DNA from: Ramlibacter sp.
GTDB taxonomy: Bacteria > Pseudomonadota > Gammaproteobacteria > Burkholderiales > Burkholderiaceae_C
Direction of reading: 5' to 3'
DNA length: 29,596 nucleotides
Assembly: GCA_021156245.1 (NCBI GenBank)
Contig: JAJNBO010000041.1
Coordinates: 1-29,596 of the forward strand
Shown here: in pieces, positions 8,128 through 15,613 of the stretch
Numbering within the stretch: position 1 is the stretch's first letter
How the letters are laid out: each line of letters starts with the position of its first letter
The notes under the pieces: generated by a model
The model's database searches: none
Told to the model about the DNA's origin: nothing
What the model saw: the letters and a program-made list of their open reading frames with translations, nothing else
Program-made: the position numbers and the translations under genes

Positions 8128-8890
8128 GGGCGCCTCCCAGGTAAGCCTTCACCACGCGCGGATCGGCGATGACGTCGCGCGGGATGCCGGTGCCTATCAC
8201 CTCGCCGTAGCTCAGCACCAGCATGCGGTCGCAGATGCCGGTGATGATGTCCATGTGGTGCTCGATGATCAGCACCGTCACGTCGCGCTCGTCCCGGGCA
8301 TCCAGGATGAAGCGCGCCATGTATTCCTTCTCCTCCTGGTTCATGCCGGCCATCGGCTCGTCCAGGATCAGGAAGCTGGGCTCGGCCACCAGGGCGCGCG
8401 CGAGCTCGACCCGCTTCTTCAATCCCAACGGGATCGCATCGACCAGTTCGTCGCGCACGCCCTCGAGCTGCATGAAGTCGATCACCTCTTCCACCACCTC
8501 GCGGTTGCGGGTTTCCTCCGGCCGCGCGAGCCACGAGTAGAACAAGGTGCGCCAGACGCTGGGGCGCATGTGCACGTGCCGCCCGAGCAGGATGTTGTCC
8601 AGCACGGTCATTCCGTTGAACAGCGCCAGGTTCTGGAAGGTGCGCGCCACGCCGCGGCGAGCCACCTTGTGCGGCGCCATGCCGGTGATGTCTTCCCCGT
8701 TGAGCAGGATGCGGCCCTTCTGCGGCGGGAAGAAGCCGGTGACGGCGTTCGTCATCGTCGTCTTGCCGCTGCCGTTGGGGCCGACCAGGCCAAAGATCTC
8801 GCCCTTGGCGATCTGCAGGTTCACGCCGGTCACGGCCACCAGCCCGCCGAAGCGGCGCTCGATGTCGCGGCACTCCAGGACGGCGGTCAT
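8111..8890 (-). CDS. livG: LivG-type ABC transporter ATP-binding protein
   Basis: Second ATPase subunit, 259 residues, and first gene of the operon. Walker A GPNGSGKTT is at 37-45 and Walker B is FLILDEPMAGMN. The C-loop reads PLGLKKRVELARAL instead of LSGGQ, a degenerate signature common in LivG proteins, particularly those linked to CoA ligases. The LivG-specific stretch GVARTFQNLALFNGMTVLDNILLGRHVHM is present, and the protein ends SYGEVIGTGIPRDVIADPRVVKAYLGG as expected for the family. The adjacent ligase starts within its last codons. The 269-nt gap upstream holds the likely operon promoter and a bad-operator-like sequence. Confidence 0.9.
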   Translation of the reverse strand: MTAVLECRDIERRFGGLVAVTGVNLQIAKGEIFGLVGPNGSGKTTMTNAVTGFFPPQKGRILLNGEDITGMAPHKVARRGVARTFQNLALFNGMTVLDNILLGRHVHMRPSVWRTLFYSWLARPEETRNREVVEEVIDFMQLEGVRDELVDAIPLGLKKRVELARALVAEPSFLILDEPMAGMNQEEKEYMARFILDARDERDVTVLIIEHHMDIITGICDRMLVLSYGEVIGTGIPRDVIADPRVVKAYLGGAHAAPA

Positions 8891-9120
8891 CGCGCAGGCC
8901 CCCGGCGATCACCGGTCGGCGGGAAAAGCGGCGGGTGATATGACAACATGCGGCCCAACTGTAGGAGGCCGGATGGGCACCCGCAAGGGCGTGCAAACCC
9001 TCAGGACGCGGCGGGAAAGCCGCGCAGATAGGCAACTGCCTGCCTAATTGGCGGCACAGCGCAGGGCGTCGGAGGGCGGCCCCAGTGTGCGCGACCGCGG
9101 CCGCTTCGTCCAGCGGGTTT
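8891..9120. promoter_or_regulatory. Leader/promoter region of the liv-ligase operon
   Basis: Gene-free stretch upstream of livG. It contains a bad-operator-like word (8938-8949), a stem CGCGGC-gggaaa-GCCGCG (9007-9024) and a dyad TAGGCA-N6-TGCCTA (9029-9046). I could not find a convincing -35/-10 pair on the minus strand, so the promoter is unplaced. No coding region is supported here. Confidence 0.4.
8938..8949. promoter_or_regulatory. Sequence resembling the bad operator, upstream of livG
   Basis: ATATGACAACAT (8938-8949), followed by GCGG, matches the left and centre of the bad dyad (ATATGTCAACAT then ATGG at 1413-1428) at 13 of 16 positions. It lies about 50 nt upstream of livG, where a repressor would act. 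The right half of the dyad is missing, so it may be a weak site or chance. Confidence 0.35.
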
Positions 9121-9143
9121 CCGGTCAGCGGCGGCCTGACCGG
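9121..9143. other. Hairpin just downstream of the cyclase gene
   Basis: A perfect stem CCGGTCAG (9121-9128) and CTGACCGG (9136-9143) with a 7-nt loop starts 17 bases past the cyclase stop. No U-run follows on the minus strand, so it is more likely an mRNA 3'-end stabiliser or weak terminator than a classic intrinsic terminator. Confidence 0.4.
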
Positions 9144-9159
9144 GACCAGGAGGCGCAGG

Positions 9160-10107
9160 TCAGGTCGTCCCCACCGGTGTCACGGGGGAGGCGACCGCGC
9201 CGGGCAGGCGCAGCGGCGGCGCCGTCAGCAGGAAGCGCGAGCGGCCGTCCTTGCGCAGGTGGCGCGCCAGCGGCGTCAGCCACCACAGCTCGCCGAGGTG
9301 CACGCCCAGCTTGAAGAGGCAATGCTCGTGCAGCGGCAGCGCCGCGCAACAGCCGCCGCGGTGACGCGCCGGGTACGCTTCGACGGCGTAGTTGTCGGCC
9401 GCGATGGCGGCGATGCCGGTCTCGGTGATCCATTGCAGCAGGCGCTCGTCGCGCCCGTCCAGCACGGTGCCGGTGCGCTCGAGTGCCTCGTGCGTGGGCC
9501 GCTTGCCCATGCCGAGCACCGCCTGCGCGAAGCCGGTGTGGAAACAGACGATGTCGCCGGGTTCCACCACCACGCCGTCCATGCCGAGCACCTGCTCGAG
9601 CTGCTCGTAGCCGATGACGGTGCGCGCGTCGCCGAAGTGCGCATGCAGGTCGATCAAGACCGCGCGGCCCTGCACCGCTTTCTCCGCCATGTTCTGGATG
9701 CCGAGCGCGTGCGCGCTGGAGGTGCTGCGAAGGTCGCTCCCCGAGGCGCCGGCATCGGCCGCGTCCGCGGGACCCTGCACCTCGCGCTGCGCGCGGTACC
9801 CGTTGTAGTAGACCGCCTCCGGCAAGCCGTCGCCGTCCGCGTCGAACAGCGAGCCTACGTGGGCCAGCCCGTCCCACTGCGTGGAGTATTGCAGGTGGAG
9901 GATGGCGAGATCGTCGCTGATGACGTCCGTGCGGTCTTCGACCAGCTCCGCGAGGCGGAAGTTGAAGTTGACGCGGCCTTGCCGCAGGGTGGGCCGCAGC
10001 ACGGGCGGGTGGCGCGACGGGTGCAGGACGTTGCCGCCGGGATAGTCCAGCGGCAGGCTCAGGCAGAAGGAGCGGCCGTCGCGCACCTCCGCGACGCCCT
10101 GCCGCAC
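9160..10107 (-). CDS. Cyclase-family protein (kynurenine formamidase-like metal hydrolase), N-terminus disrupted
   Basis: Cyclase-family (PF04199) protein, 315 residues if started at the GTG at 10107. The metal site is in YSTQWDGLAHVGSLFD, the family's W-D-G-x-x-H variant of HxGTHxD. VEPGDIVCFHTGF and AIAADNYAVEAYP are conserved blocks. Members hydrolyse amides or related bonds; the substrate here is unknown. From memory, homologues carry about 30 more N-terminal residues: an RW-x-RP segment, a GDFGPDDQ-like segment, then GRLNLLTPEKVRQGVAEVR. Here GRLNLLTPEK continues in frame upstream of the GTG without a start, while RWTHRP occurs in another frame beginning at an ATG at 10196. A frameshifting deletion near 10130 is therefore likely, and the gene may be non-functional or a 5'-truncated enzyme. 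Confidence 0.75.
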   Translation of the reverse strand: MRQGVAEVRDGRSFCLSLPLDYPGGNVLHPSRHPPVLRPTLRQGRVNFNFRLAELVEDRTDVISDDLAILHLQYSTQWDGLAHVGSLFDADGDGLPEAVYYNGYRAQREVQGPADAADAGASGSDLRSTSSAHALGIQNMAEKAVQGRAVLIDLHAHFGDARTVIGYEQLEQVLGMDGVVVEPGDIVCFHTGFAQAVLGMGKRPTHEALERTGTVLDGRDERLLQWITETGIAAIAADNYAVEAYPARHRGGCCAALPLHEHCLFKLGVHLGELWWLTPLARHLRKDGRSRFLLTAPPLRLPGAVASPVTPVGTT

Positions 10108-10196
10108 CTTCTCCGGCGTCAGCAGGTTCAGGCGACCGCAGGCCGATGGGTCCAGCGCGGTGAAGTGGGTGGCATGACCTCTCCTGTCGCGCTCAT
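10108..10196 (-). pseudogene. Out-of-frame 5' remnant of the cyclase gene
   Basis: An ATG at 10196 opens a short frame reading MSATGEVMPPTSPRWTHRPA and then stops. RWTHRPA matches the expected family N-terminus, while the next family block (CGRLNLLTPEK) is in the neighbouring frame about four codons on. The intervening GDFGPDDQ-like residues are absent. The ATG overlaps the stop of the upstream small ORF as ATGA, supporting it as the original start. Confidence 0.55.
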
Positions 10197-10363
10197 GGCG
10201 CGCGTTTGCGGACCCGCGGACGCGGGCCGGGTTCGGGAGCCGACTGCAGGCCCCCCAGCCGCATGGCCAGGCCCTGGTACACCCGGATCAGCTTTTCCTT
10301 GGCCCAGTCGGCCGCCTCCCGGTACCACGCGCTGATGCCCTGGCGGATCGAACCCTCCGCCAT
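10193..10363 (-). CDS. Small hypothetical protein, 56 aa
   Basis: Short frame beginning MAEGSIRQGISAWYREAADW and continuing with an amphipathic helix (AKEKLIRVYQGLAMRLGGLQ), then a basic, Pro/Arg-rich tail. No signal peptide or known domain. It lies between the LysR gene and the cyclase remnant on the same strand, and its stop overlaps the ATG at 10196 as ATGA, typical of coupled genes. There is no clear Shine-Dalgarno sequence, and a TTG six codons upstream (10381) is an alternative start. I do not recognise a family; the case rests on coupling and protein-like composition. Confidence 0.35.
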   Translation of the reverse strand: MAEGSIRQGISAWYREAADWAKEKLIRVYQGLAMRLGGLQSAPEPGPRPRVRKRAP

Positions 10364-10398
10364 GGTGCCGCGCACCCGCAACGCGAATATAACGGGCG

Positions 10399-11277
10399 TC
10401 AGGACCAGACCCGGTGCACCGCCCCCAGCAGCGCGATCACCAGCGGGTCGCTGGCCCGTTCAGCCGCATGGCTGAAATAGAGTTGCGCGTCGACGCGGGC
10501 ATGGCCCCACACCACCCATTCGCCGCGCGCCACGCCGGGGACGGCGACCTCCTCGCGCAGCAGCGCGCAGGCGCTGCCCGCGCGCACGAAGGATTCGAGC
10601 GCGCTGGTGTCGCCGCTGCGCAGCACCACGTTGGGCGCCAGGCCCTGCCGCTCGAACAGGCCGCGCAGCATCTGGTGCACGTGCGACTCGACCGGCCCGT
10701 CCACCCAGGGCAAGCCGCTCAGCACGCGCCAGCCGCCGCGCTGCATTTCCGCGGCGAACCGCACGGGGAAGGCGACCCGGTAGCACACCGATCGCAGCGC
10801 GGTCCATTGCAGGTCGCGCGGAGGGTTCACGCCCACCGTGAAGGCCCCGCTCAGTGCGCCGCCACGCACCTGGTCCAGCAAGTGCCCGACGGCCTGGCTG
10901 CGCGTGTGCAGCTCCACCAGCGGCAGGTCACGCTGCACGGCCACGACCAGCGCGCCGGTGCGCAGGAACTCCGGTGTCTCGCCGGGCAATCCGATCTCGA
11001 TGCGGCCGCTCAGCTCGCCCTGCATGCCGTGCGCCAGGCCCTTGAGTTCCGCAGCCGCCGCCAGCACCGCTTCCGCCTGCTGCAGCAGGCGCTCGCCGGT
11101 GCGCGTCAGCGCCATCCGGCCGCCGCTGCGGTCGAACAGCGCCACGCCGAGACTCGCTTCGAAGGCCTTGAGCTGCGCCGTGACGGCCGGCTGCGTGACG
11201 CACAGGACGTCGGCCGCCTTGGTCACGTTGCCGACGCGCGCCACCGTGACGAAGGCGCGGACCTGGTGCAGTTCCAT
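10399..11277 (-). CDS. LysR-family transcriptional regulator
   Basis: 292-residue LTTR. The N-terminal winged HTH is clear: MELHQVRAFVTVARVGNVTKAADVLCVTQPAVTAQLKAFEASLG, where the usual A-S-x-x-L-x-x-x-Q-P-A-V-S is represented by AADVLCVTQPAVTAQ, followed by LFDR and LTRTGERLL. The effector domain begins near 90 (GRIEIGLPGETPEFLR). It sits 9 nt downstream of the ATPase gene in the same direction, not divergent as many LTTRs are, so it is probably made with the transporter operon and may regulate it by feedback. The ligand is unknown. The effector domain appears complete. Confidence 0.9.
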   Translation of the reverse strand: MELHQVRAFVTVARVGNVTKAADVLCVTQPAVTAQLKAFEASLGVALFDRSGGRMALTRTGERLLQQAEAVLAAAAELKGLAHGMQGELSGRIEIGLPGETPEFLRTGALVVAVQRDLPLVELHTRSQAVGHLLDQVRGGALSGAFTVGVNPPRDLQWTALRSVCYRVAFPVRFAAEMQRGGWRVLSGLPWVDGPVESHVHQMLRGLFERQGLAPNVVLRSGDTSALESFVRAGSACALLREEVAVPGVARGEWVVWGHARVDAQLYFSHAAERASDPLVIALLGAVHRVWS

Positions 11278-11286
11278 GGGCCCCGG

Positions 11287-12372
11287 TCAGTGCGCCAGCA
11301 GGCGGACCTGGGACGGCTCCAGCCCCAGGCTGACCGCGGCGCCCACCGGGAACTTCGACAGGCCGGCGTGATGCGGGTGGTCGACGGCGAGCGAATGCTC
11401 GCCGACGCGGATGCGGTAACGCGTGCACTCGCCCAGGAACTCGCTGGATTCGATCGCGCCCGGCATCCAGACATAGCGCGCATCGCCGGTGGCGTCGGCC
11501 ACGTCCACCCTCAGCGTGTGCGGCCGGAAACTCACCAGCAACTCGTCCTGGCTGGGCGCGTCCACCGTGCGCGGAAAGTCGAGATCGCCCACGCCGGGGA
11601 TGTCGAGCGTGAGGTTCTCCCCGCTGCGCGAGCGCACGCGCGCCGGCAGCAGGTTCATGGTGCCGACGAAGCCCGCAACGAAGGCGTTGACCGGGTAGTC
11701 GTACAGCGTGGCCGGCGCGCCCACCTGCTGCACCACGCCCTTGTCCAGCACCGCCATGCGGTCCGCGGTGGTCATGGCCTCTTCCTGGTCGTGCGTGACA
11801 AAGATGGTGGTGAGGCCCAGGCGCCGCTGCATGGACAGGAGCTCCTGGCGCATCTGCACGCGCAATGTCTTGTCCAGGTTGGACAGCGGCTCGTCGAGCA
11901 GCAGCACCTGCGGCTCGATGACGATGGTGCGGGCCAGCGCCACCCGTTGCTGCTGGCCGCCGGACAGCTGGCTCGGGCGACGCTGCGCATACGCGGACAA
12001 GCCCACCAGCTCCAGCGCCGCGCCGACGCGCGCGCGCAGCTGCGCCTTGTCCACTCGCCGCTCCACCAGGCCGAACGCCACGTTGTCCCACACGGTCATG
12101 TGGGGCCAGAGCGCGTAGCTCTGGAACACCATGCCGACGTTGCGCTCCCACGGCGCCTTGCCGCTCACGTCGGCGCCGTCGATCAGCACCTCGCCGTGCT
12201 GGTGCCGGTTGAAGCCGGCGATCAGCCGCAGCAACGTGCTCTTGCCCGAGCCCGAGGGCCCCAGCAGCGCGAAGAACTCACCGGGCTCGACGTCGATGTT
12301 GACGTCCCGGAGCACCTCGGTGCTGCCGAAGGACAGGCGCACGTGGCGGCACTGGACGGGGACTTTTTTCAT
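11287..12372 (-). CDS. ABC transporter ATP-binding protein, FbpC/PotA type
   Basis: 361-residue ATPase of the iron/spermidine/2-aminoethylphosphonate class. Walker A GPSGSGKST lies near 40, the Q-loop in VGMVFQSYALWPHMTV, the signature LSGGQQQRVALAR, Walker B VLLLDEPLSNLD, and the switch His in IFVTHDQEEAM. A C-terminal TOBE-type domain of about 120 residues follows. The start is the ATG at 12372 (MKKVPVQCRHVRLSFG); the frame is open further upstream but that would overlap the permease gene. Only 7 nt separate it from the permease stop. It energises the fused permease encoded upstream. Confidence 0.9.
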   Translation of the reverse strand: MKKVPVQCRHVRLSFGSTEVLRDVNIDVEPGEFFALLGPSGSGKSTLLRLIAGFNRHQHGEVLIDGADVSGKAPWERNVGMVFQSYALWPHMTVWDNVAFGLVERRVDKAQLRARVGAALELVGLSAYAQRRPSQLSGGQQQRVALARTIVIEPQVLLLDEPLSNLDKTLRVQMRQELLSMQRRLGLTTIFVTHDQEEAMTTADRMAVLDKGVVQQVGAPATLYDYPVNAFVAGFVGTMNLLPARVRSRSGENLTLDIPGVGDLDFPRTVDAPSQDELLVSFRPHTLRVDVADATGDARYVWMPGAIESSEFLGECTRYRIRVGEHSLAVDHPHHAGLSKFPVGAAVSLGLEPSQVRLLAH

Positions 12373-12379
12373 GGCGTCG

Positions 12380-14200
12380 TCAGCTCTCGGAACGGTTGCT
12401 TGCGGGCGTCGTGGCGGCAGGTGCGGGAATCGCTGCTGCCGCCAGCGGCGGCAGTGCGTCGTCAACCGGGCGGGGCGCGAAGCGGCTGCCGGTGCGCTCC
12501 ACCACGACGTGGGACAGGTAGGTGCCGAGCGCCACCACCGCGATGGCCAGCACGCCCAGCGCCGCGCCGGGGCCGCGGCCCGCCACGCTTTGCATGTACA
12601 GGTAGATGCCGTAACTCATGGGCGCCTGCGACTCCGCGGATGTCAGCAGGATCGTTGCGGACAACTCCACCGCCGCCGTGATGAAGCTGGTGACGAAGCC
12701 CGCCAGGATGCCGCCCGCCATCAGCGGCACCACCACCCGCCGGATGGTGCGCATCTTGGTGGCGCCCAGGCTTTCCGCCGCCTCCTCCAGCGACACGTGC
12801 ATCTGCTGCAGCGCCGCCACGCAGGAACGCAAGGCGTAGGGCAGGCGCCGCACCGCGTAGGCCAGCATGATCATCACCCAGGTGCCGGTGAGCATCACGT
12901 CGGTGAAGGGCACCGTCACGCCCTTGTACAGCCGCAGGTAGCCGATGGCCAGCACGATGCCCGGCACCGCCAGCGACGCGGTCGCTATCCAGTCCAGCCA
13001 CTGCCGCGCCGGCAAGGTGGTGCGCAGCATCAGGTACGCGATCGTCACGCCCAGGACCACGTCCAGCCCCGCGGCCAGGCCGCAGTACAGCAAGGTGTTG
13101 CGGATCATGCCGCCGGAGTCCTGGAACACCGTGGTGTAGTGCGCCAGCGTGTAGGCGTCGGGCAGCGGCGAGAAGCTCCAGACCTTGGCGAAGGACAGCA
13201 GCAGCACGCCCAGGTGCGGCGACAGCACGACCAGCAGCACCACGCCGATCCAGCCGTAGGCCGCCAGCGAACCCAGCGCGCCGAGACGGCGCTGGCGGAT
13301 GCTGGCGCCGCCCTTCTGCAGCGTGGCGTAGTCCTTGCCGCGCAGCACGCGCGCCGACATCACCATCGCCACGATGGAGAACACGATCATGATCACGCTG
13401 ATCACGTAGCCCATGGGATCTTCCAGCCCCACCTGCGTGATGCGCAGGTAGGCTTGCGGCGCCAGCATGTTGGTCTGCCCCAGCACCAGCGGCGTGCCCA
13501 GGTCGTCGAACACCTTCACGAACACCAGCGAGGCGCCGGCGACGAAGCCGGGCAGCGCCAGCGGGAAGATCACGCGCCAGAACAGGCGCCAGCCGCGGCA
13601 GCCCAGGTTCATCGCGGCTTCCTCCATCGCACCGTCGATGTTGCGCAGGGCCACGGTGAGGTTCATCAGGATGAACGGGAAGTAGTGGATCGCCTCGACG
13701 AACACCACGCCGTTCAGGCCGTCCATGATCGGCACGGAGATGCCGAAGTGTTCGGTGAGCAGCAGGTTCAGCGAACCCGAGCGGCCGAAGATCAGCTGCA
13801 TGGCCACCGCGCCGACGAAGGGCGGCATGATCAGCGGCAGCACGCCCAGCGTCTGGATCAGCAGCGCGCCGCGGAACTCGAAGCGCACCGTGAAATAGGC
13901 CAGCGGAACGGCGATCAGCGCCGCGAACACGGTGGACAGCACCGCCACGTAGAGGCTGTTGAAGAACGACTCGCGCATCAGCCCCTGCGAGAAGAACGCG
14001 CTGAAGTGCCCCAGGGTGAAGGCGCCGTCGGACTCCACGAAGGCGGCGTAGAACACGCGGCCCACCGGCAGCACCAGGAACATCAGCAGGAAGGCGAGCA
14101 CCAGGGCGGCGGCCAGCCAGACGCCTGGGCGCGGACCGGCCCAGGCGCGGCGCGCCACGCCGGCCACGGCGCCCGTGGCCGGGATGGAGGTGGATGTCAT
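12380..14200 (-). CDS. Fused ABC transporter permease, FbpB-like (two permease domains)
   Basis: 606-residue inner-membrane protein with two tandem BPD_transp_1 domains, the fused form found in ferric-ion-type and phosphoglycerate/aminoethylphosphonate-type importers. Each half carries an EAA-type coupling loop, MEEAAMNLGCRGWRLFWRVIFPLALPG in the first and LEEAAESLGATKMRTIRRVVVPLMAGG in the second. About twelve hydrophobic helices are visible. The N-terminal 30 residues are cytoplasmic and the C-terminus is Ala/Pro-rich. It lies 28 nt after the binding-protein gene. Length is normal for the fused class and no disruption is seen. Confidence 0.9.
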   Translation of the reverse strand: MTSTSIPATGAVAGVARRAWAGPRPGVWLAAALVLAFLLMFLVLPVGRVFYAAFVESDGAFTLGHFSAFFSQGLMRESFFNSLYVAVLSTVFAALIAVPLAYFTVRFEFRGALLIQTLGVLPLIMPPFVGAVAMQLIFGRSGSLNLLLTEHFGISVPIMDGLNGVVFVEAIHYFPFILMNLTVALRNIDGAMEEAAMNLGCRGWRLFWRVIFPLALPGFVAGASLVFVKVFDDLGTPLVLGQTNMLAPQAYLRITQVGLEDPMGYVISVIMIVFSIVAMVMSARVLRGKDYATLQKGGASIRQRRLGALGSLAAYGWIGVVLLVVLSPHLGVLLLSFAKVWSFSPLPDAYTLAHYTTVFQDSGGMIRNTLLYCGLAAGLDVVLGVTIAYLMLRTTLPARQWLDWIATASLAVPGIVLAIGYLRLYKGVTVPFTDVMLTGTWVMIMLAYAVRRLPYALRSCVAALQQMHVSLEEAAESLGATKMRTIRRVVVPLMAGGILAGFVTSFITAAVELSATILLTSAESQAPMSYGIYLYMQSVAGRGPGAALGVLAIAVVALGTYLSHVVVERTGSRFAPRPVDDALPPLAAAAIPAPAATTPASNRSES

Positions 14201-14228
14201 GAAGTGGGCGGGGGCTTCCGTGCAGGGA

Positions 14229-15581
14229 TCAGCGTGCTGCCGCCAGGGCCTGCTCGGCCAGCGTGCGGGCGCGCTCGTAGTTGGCGCGCGCCTCGGTGTT
14301 CCAGTGGTCCTCCAGCGCCGTCACGCGCTTGTTGACGGCCGCGTCCTTCTTGCTGGCGGCGAACACCTTCAGGAACTCCTTGTCGGCGGCCTTGCCGGCG
14401 TCGACCACCGGCGTGAAGGCCGCCGCCCGCGCGTCCTTGAGCAGCGCCGCCGCCTTCGCATTCGGCTTGCGGGCGAGCGCCGCCTCGGCAGCGTGGATGG
14501 CCTTGGTGGCGGCCTGCAGTTCCTTGATGCGGAAGGTGATGGTCTGGTCGATGGTCTGGTCGAACATCGCCGACACCACGTTGTAGCGGTCCTCGGAGAG
14601 GCCCGAGTCGAACTGCACCTTGGCACGCTTGGCAATCTCGAAGGCGTCGGGGTAGCCCGCCGGCGTCTTGCCGCCCATCGCCGAGGACGGCAGGATCGGC
14701 AGGCGCGAGATGGCCGGCGAGTAGAGCAGCTGCTGGCCTTCGAGCGAGACGGAGTAGCTGATGAACTTGCGCGCCTCCTCCGCGTTCTTGCCGCCCGCGA
14801 TCAGCGCGATGTTGGCCGGCACCACCGCCGTGACGTCCGGGTAGGCGAATTCCACCGGGAAGCCCGAGTACTTGCCGGCCAGGCCGAAGAAGTCGATCAC
14901 CAGGCCGACGCCGTACTGGCCGTTGTTCACGCCGTCGGGCACGCCGAAGCTGCGTTCGGTGATCGCGGCGCAGTTGCCCGCGATCTGCAGCATCTGGCTC
15001 CAGCCCTTGTCCCAGCCCTCGCCCTGCAGCAGCGTCTCCACGGTCAGGTGCGTGGTGCCGGAGCGCGAGGGCGAGCTCATCGCCACATGCCCGAAGTACA
15101 CGGGCTTGACGAGGTCGGCCCACTGCCTGGGCGCCGGCACCTTGTTGGCGGCCATGTAGCGGGTGTTCCACATCAGGCCATAGCCGGCCAGCGCCTGCCC
15201 GAGGTAGCGTCCCTTGGGGTCGTTGATCGGGTAGCCGCCGACCTTGGTGGGCGCATCCTTGTTGGCCAGCCCTGCGACGTTATCGAGCAACTGCAGCCCG
15301 GCCAGCACCTCGAAGGCATCCGGCGCCGAGGCCCAGAACACGTCGGGCCGCTGGCCCGGCGCGAGTTCGCGCACGTAGGCGATGCCCTGCACCGTGTTCT
15401 TGTTCAGGATCTCCAGCTTGATGCCGGGATGCGCCTTCTCGAAAGCCGTGCGGTAGGCTTGCGTGATCTCCTTGGGAAAGGAAGTGACCACGGTCACGGT
15501 GCCGGCCAGCGCGCTGGTCACGGCGCCGGCGGACAGGGCCAGCATCGCGGCCGCGGCCTGGATCTTCGGATGGATGCTCAT
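14229..15581 (-). CDS. Extracellular solute-binding protein (iron/phosphoglycerate-type ABC importer)
   Basis: 450-residue periplasmic binding protein of the SBP_bac class, with a signal peptide ending near ALA-G at 26-27. The mature start is GTVTVVTSFPKEITQAYRTAFEKAHPGIKLEILNKNT. The phrases LNKNT and DVFWASAPDAFEVL recall PgtC-like proteins linked to phosphoglycerate sensing or uptake, and also 2-aminoethylphosphonate and iron binders; I cannot separate these by eye. The C-terminal ~100 residues are Ala/Lys-rich and helical, longer than in compact iron binders. It is followed by permease and ATPase genes and preceded by a phosphatase gene 32 nt away. Substrate is inferred only as a small anion, possibly phosphorylated. 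Confidence 0.87.
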   Translation of the reverse strand: MSIHPKIQAAAAMLALSAGAVTSALAGTVTVVTSFPKEITQAYRTAFEKAHPGIKLEILNKNTVQGIAYVRELAPGQRPDVFWASAPDAFEVLAGLQLLDNVAGLANKDAPTKVGGYPINDPKGRYLGQALAGYGLMWNTRYMAANKVPAPRQWADLVKPVYFGHVAMSSPSRSGTTHLTVETLLQGEGWDKGWSQMLQIAGNCAAITERSFGVPDGVNNGQYGVGLVIDFFGLAGKYSGFPVEFAYPDVTAVVPANIALIAGGKNAEEARKFISYSVSLEGQQLLYSPAISRLPILPSSAMGGKTPAGYPDAFEIAKRAKVQFDSGLSEDRYNVVSAMFDQTIDQTITFRIKELQAATKAIHAAEAALARKPNAKAAALLKDARAAAFTPVVDAGKAADKEFLKVFAASKKDAAVNKRVTALEDHWNTEARANYERARTLAEQALAAAR

Positions 15582-15613
15582 TGTTGTCTCCTGGTTGCGC
15601 TATCGGAACAGGC

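Noticed and set aside
6118..8172. Long plus-strand frame opposite the CoA ligase
   Set aside because: Composition is shadow-like and the ligase frame contains all ANL motifs in order.
9007..9024. CGCGGC-gggaaa-GCCGCG as a terminator
   Set aside because: The stem is real but no T-run follows on either strand; it is only mentioned as part of the livG leader.
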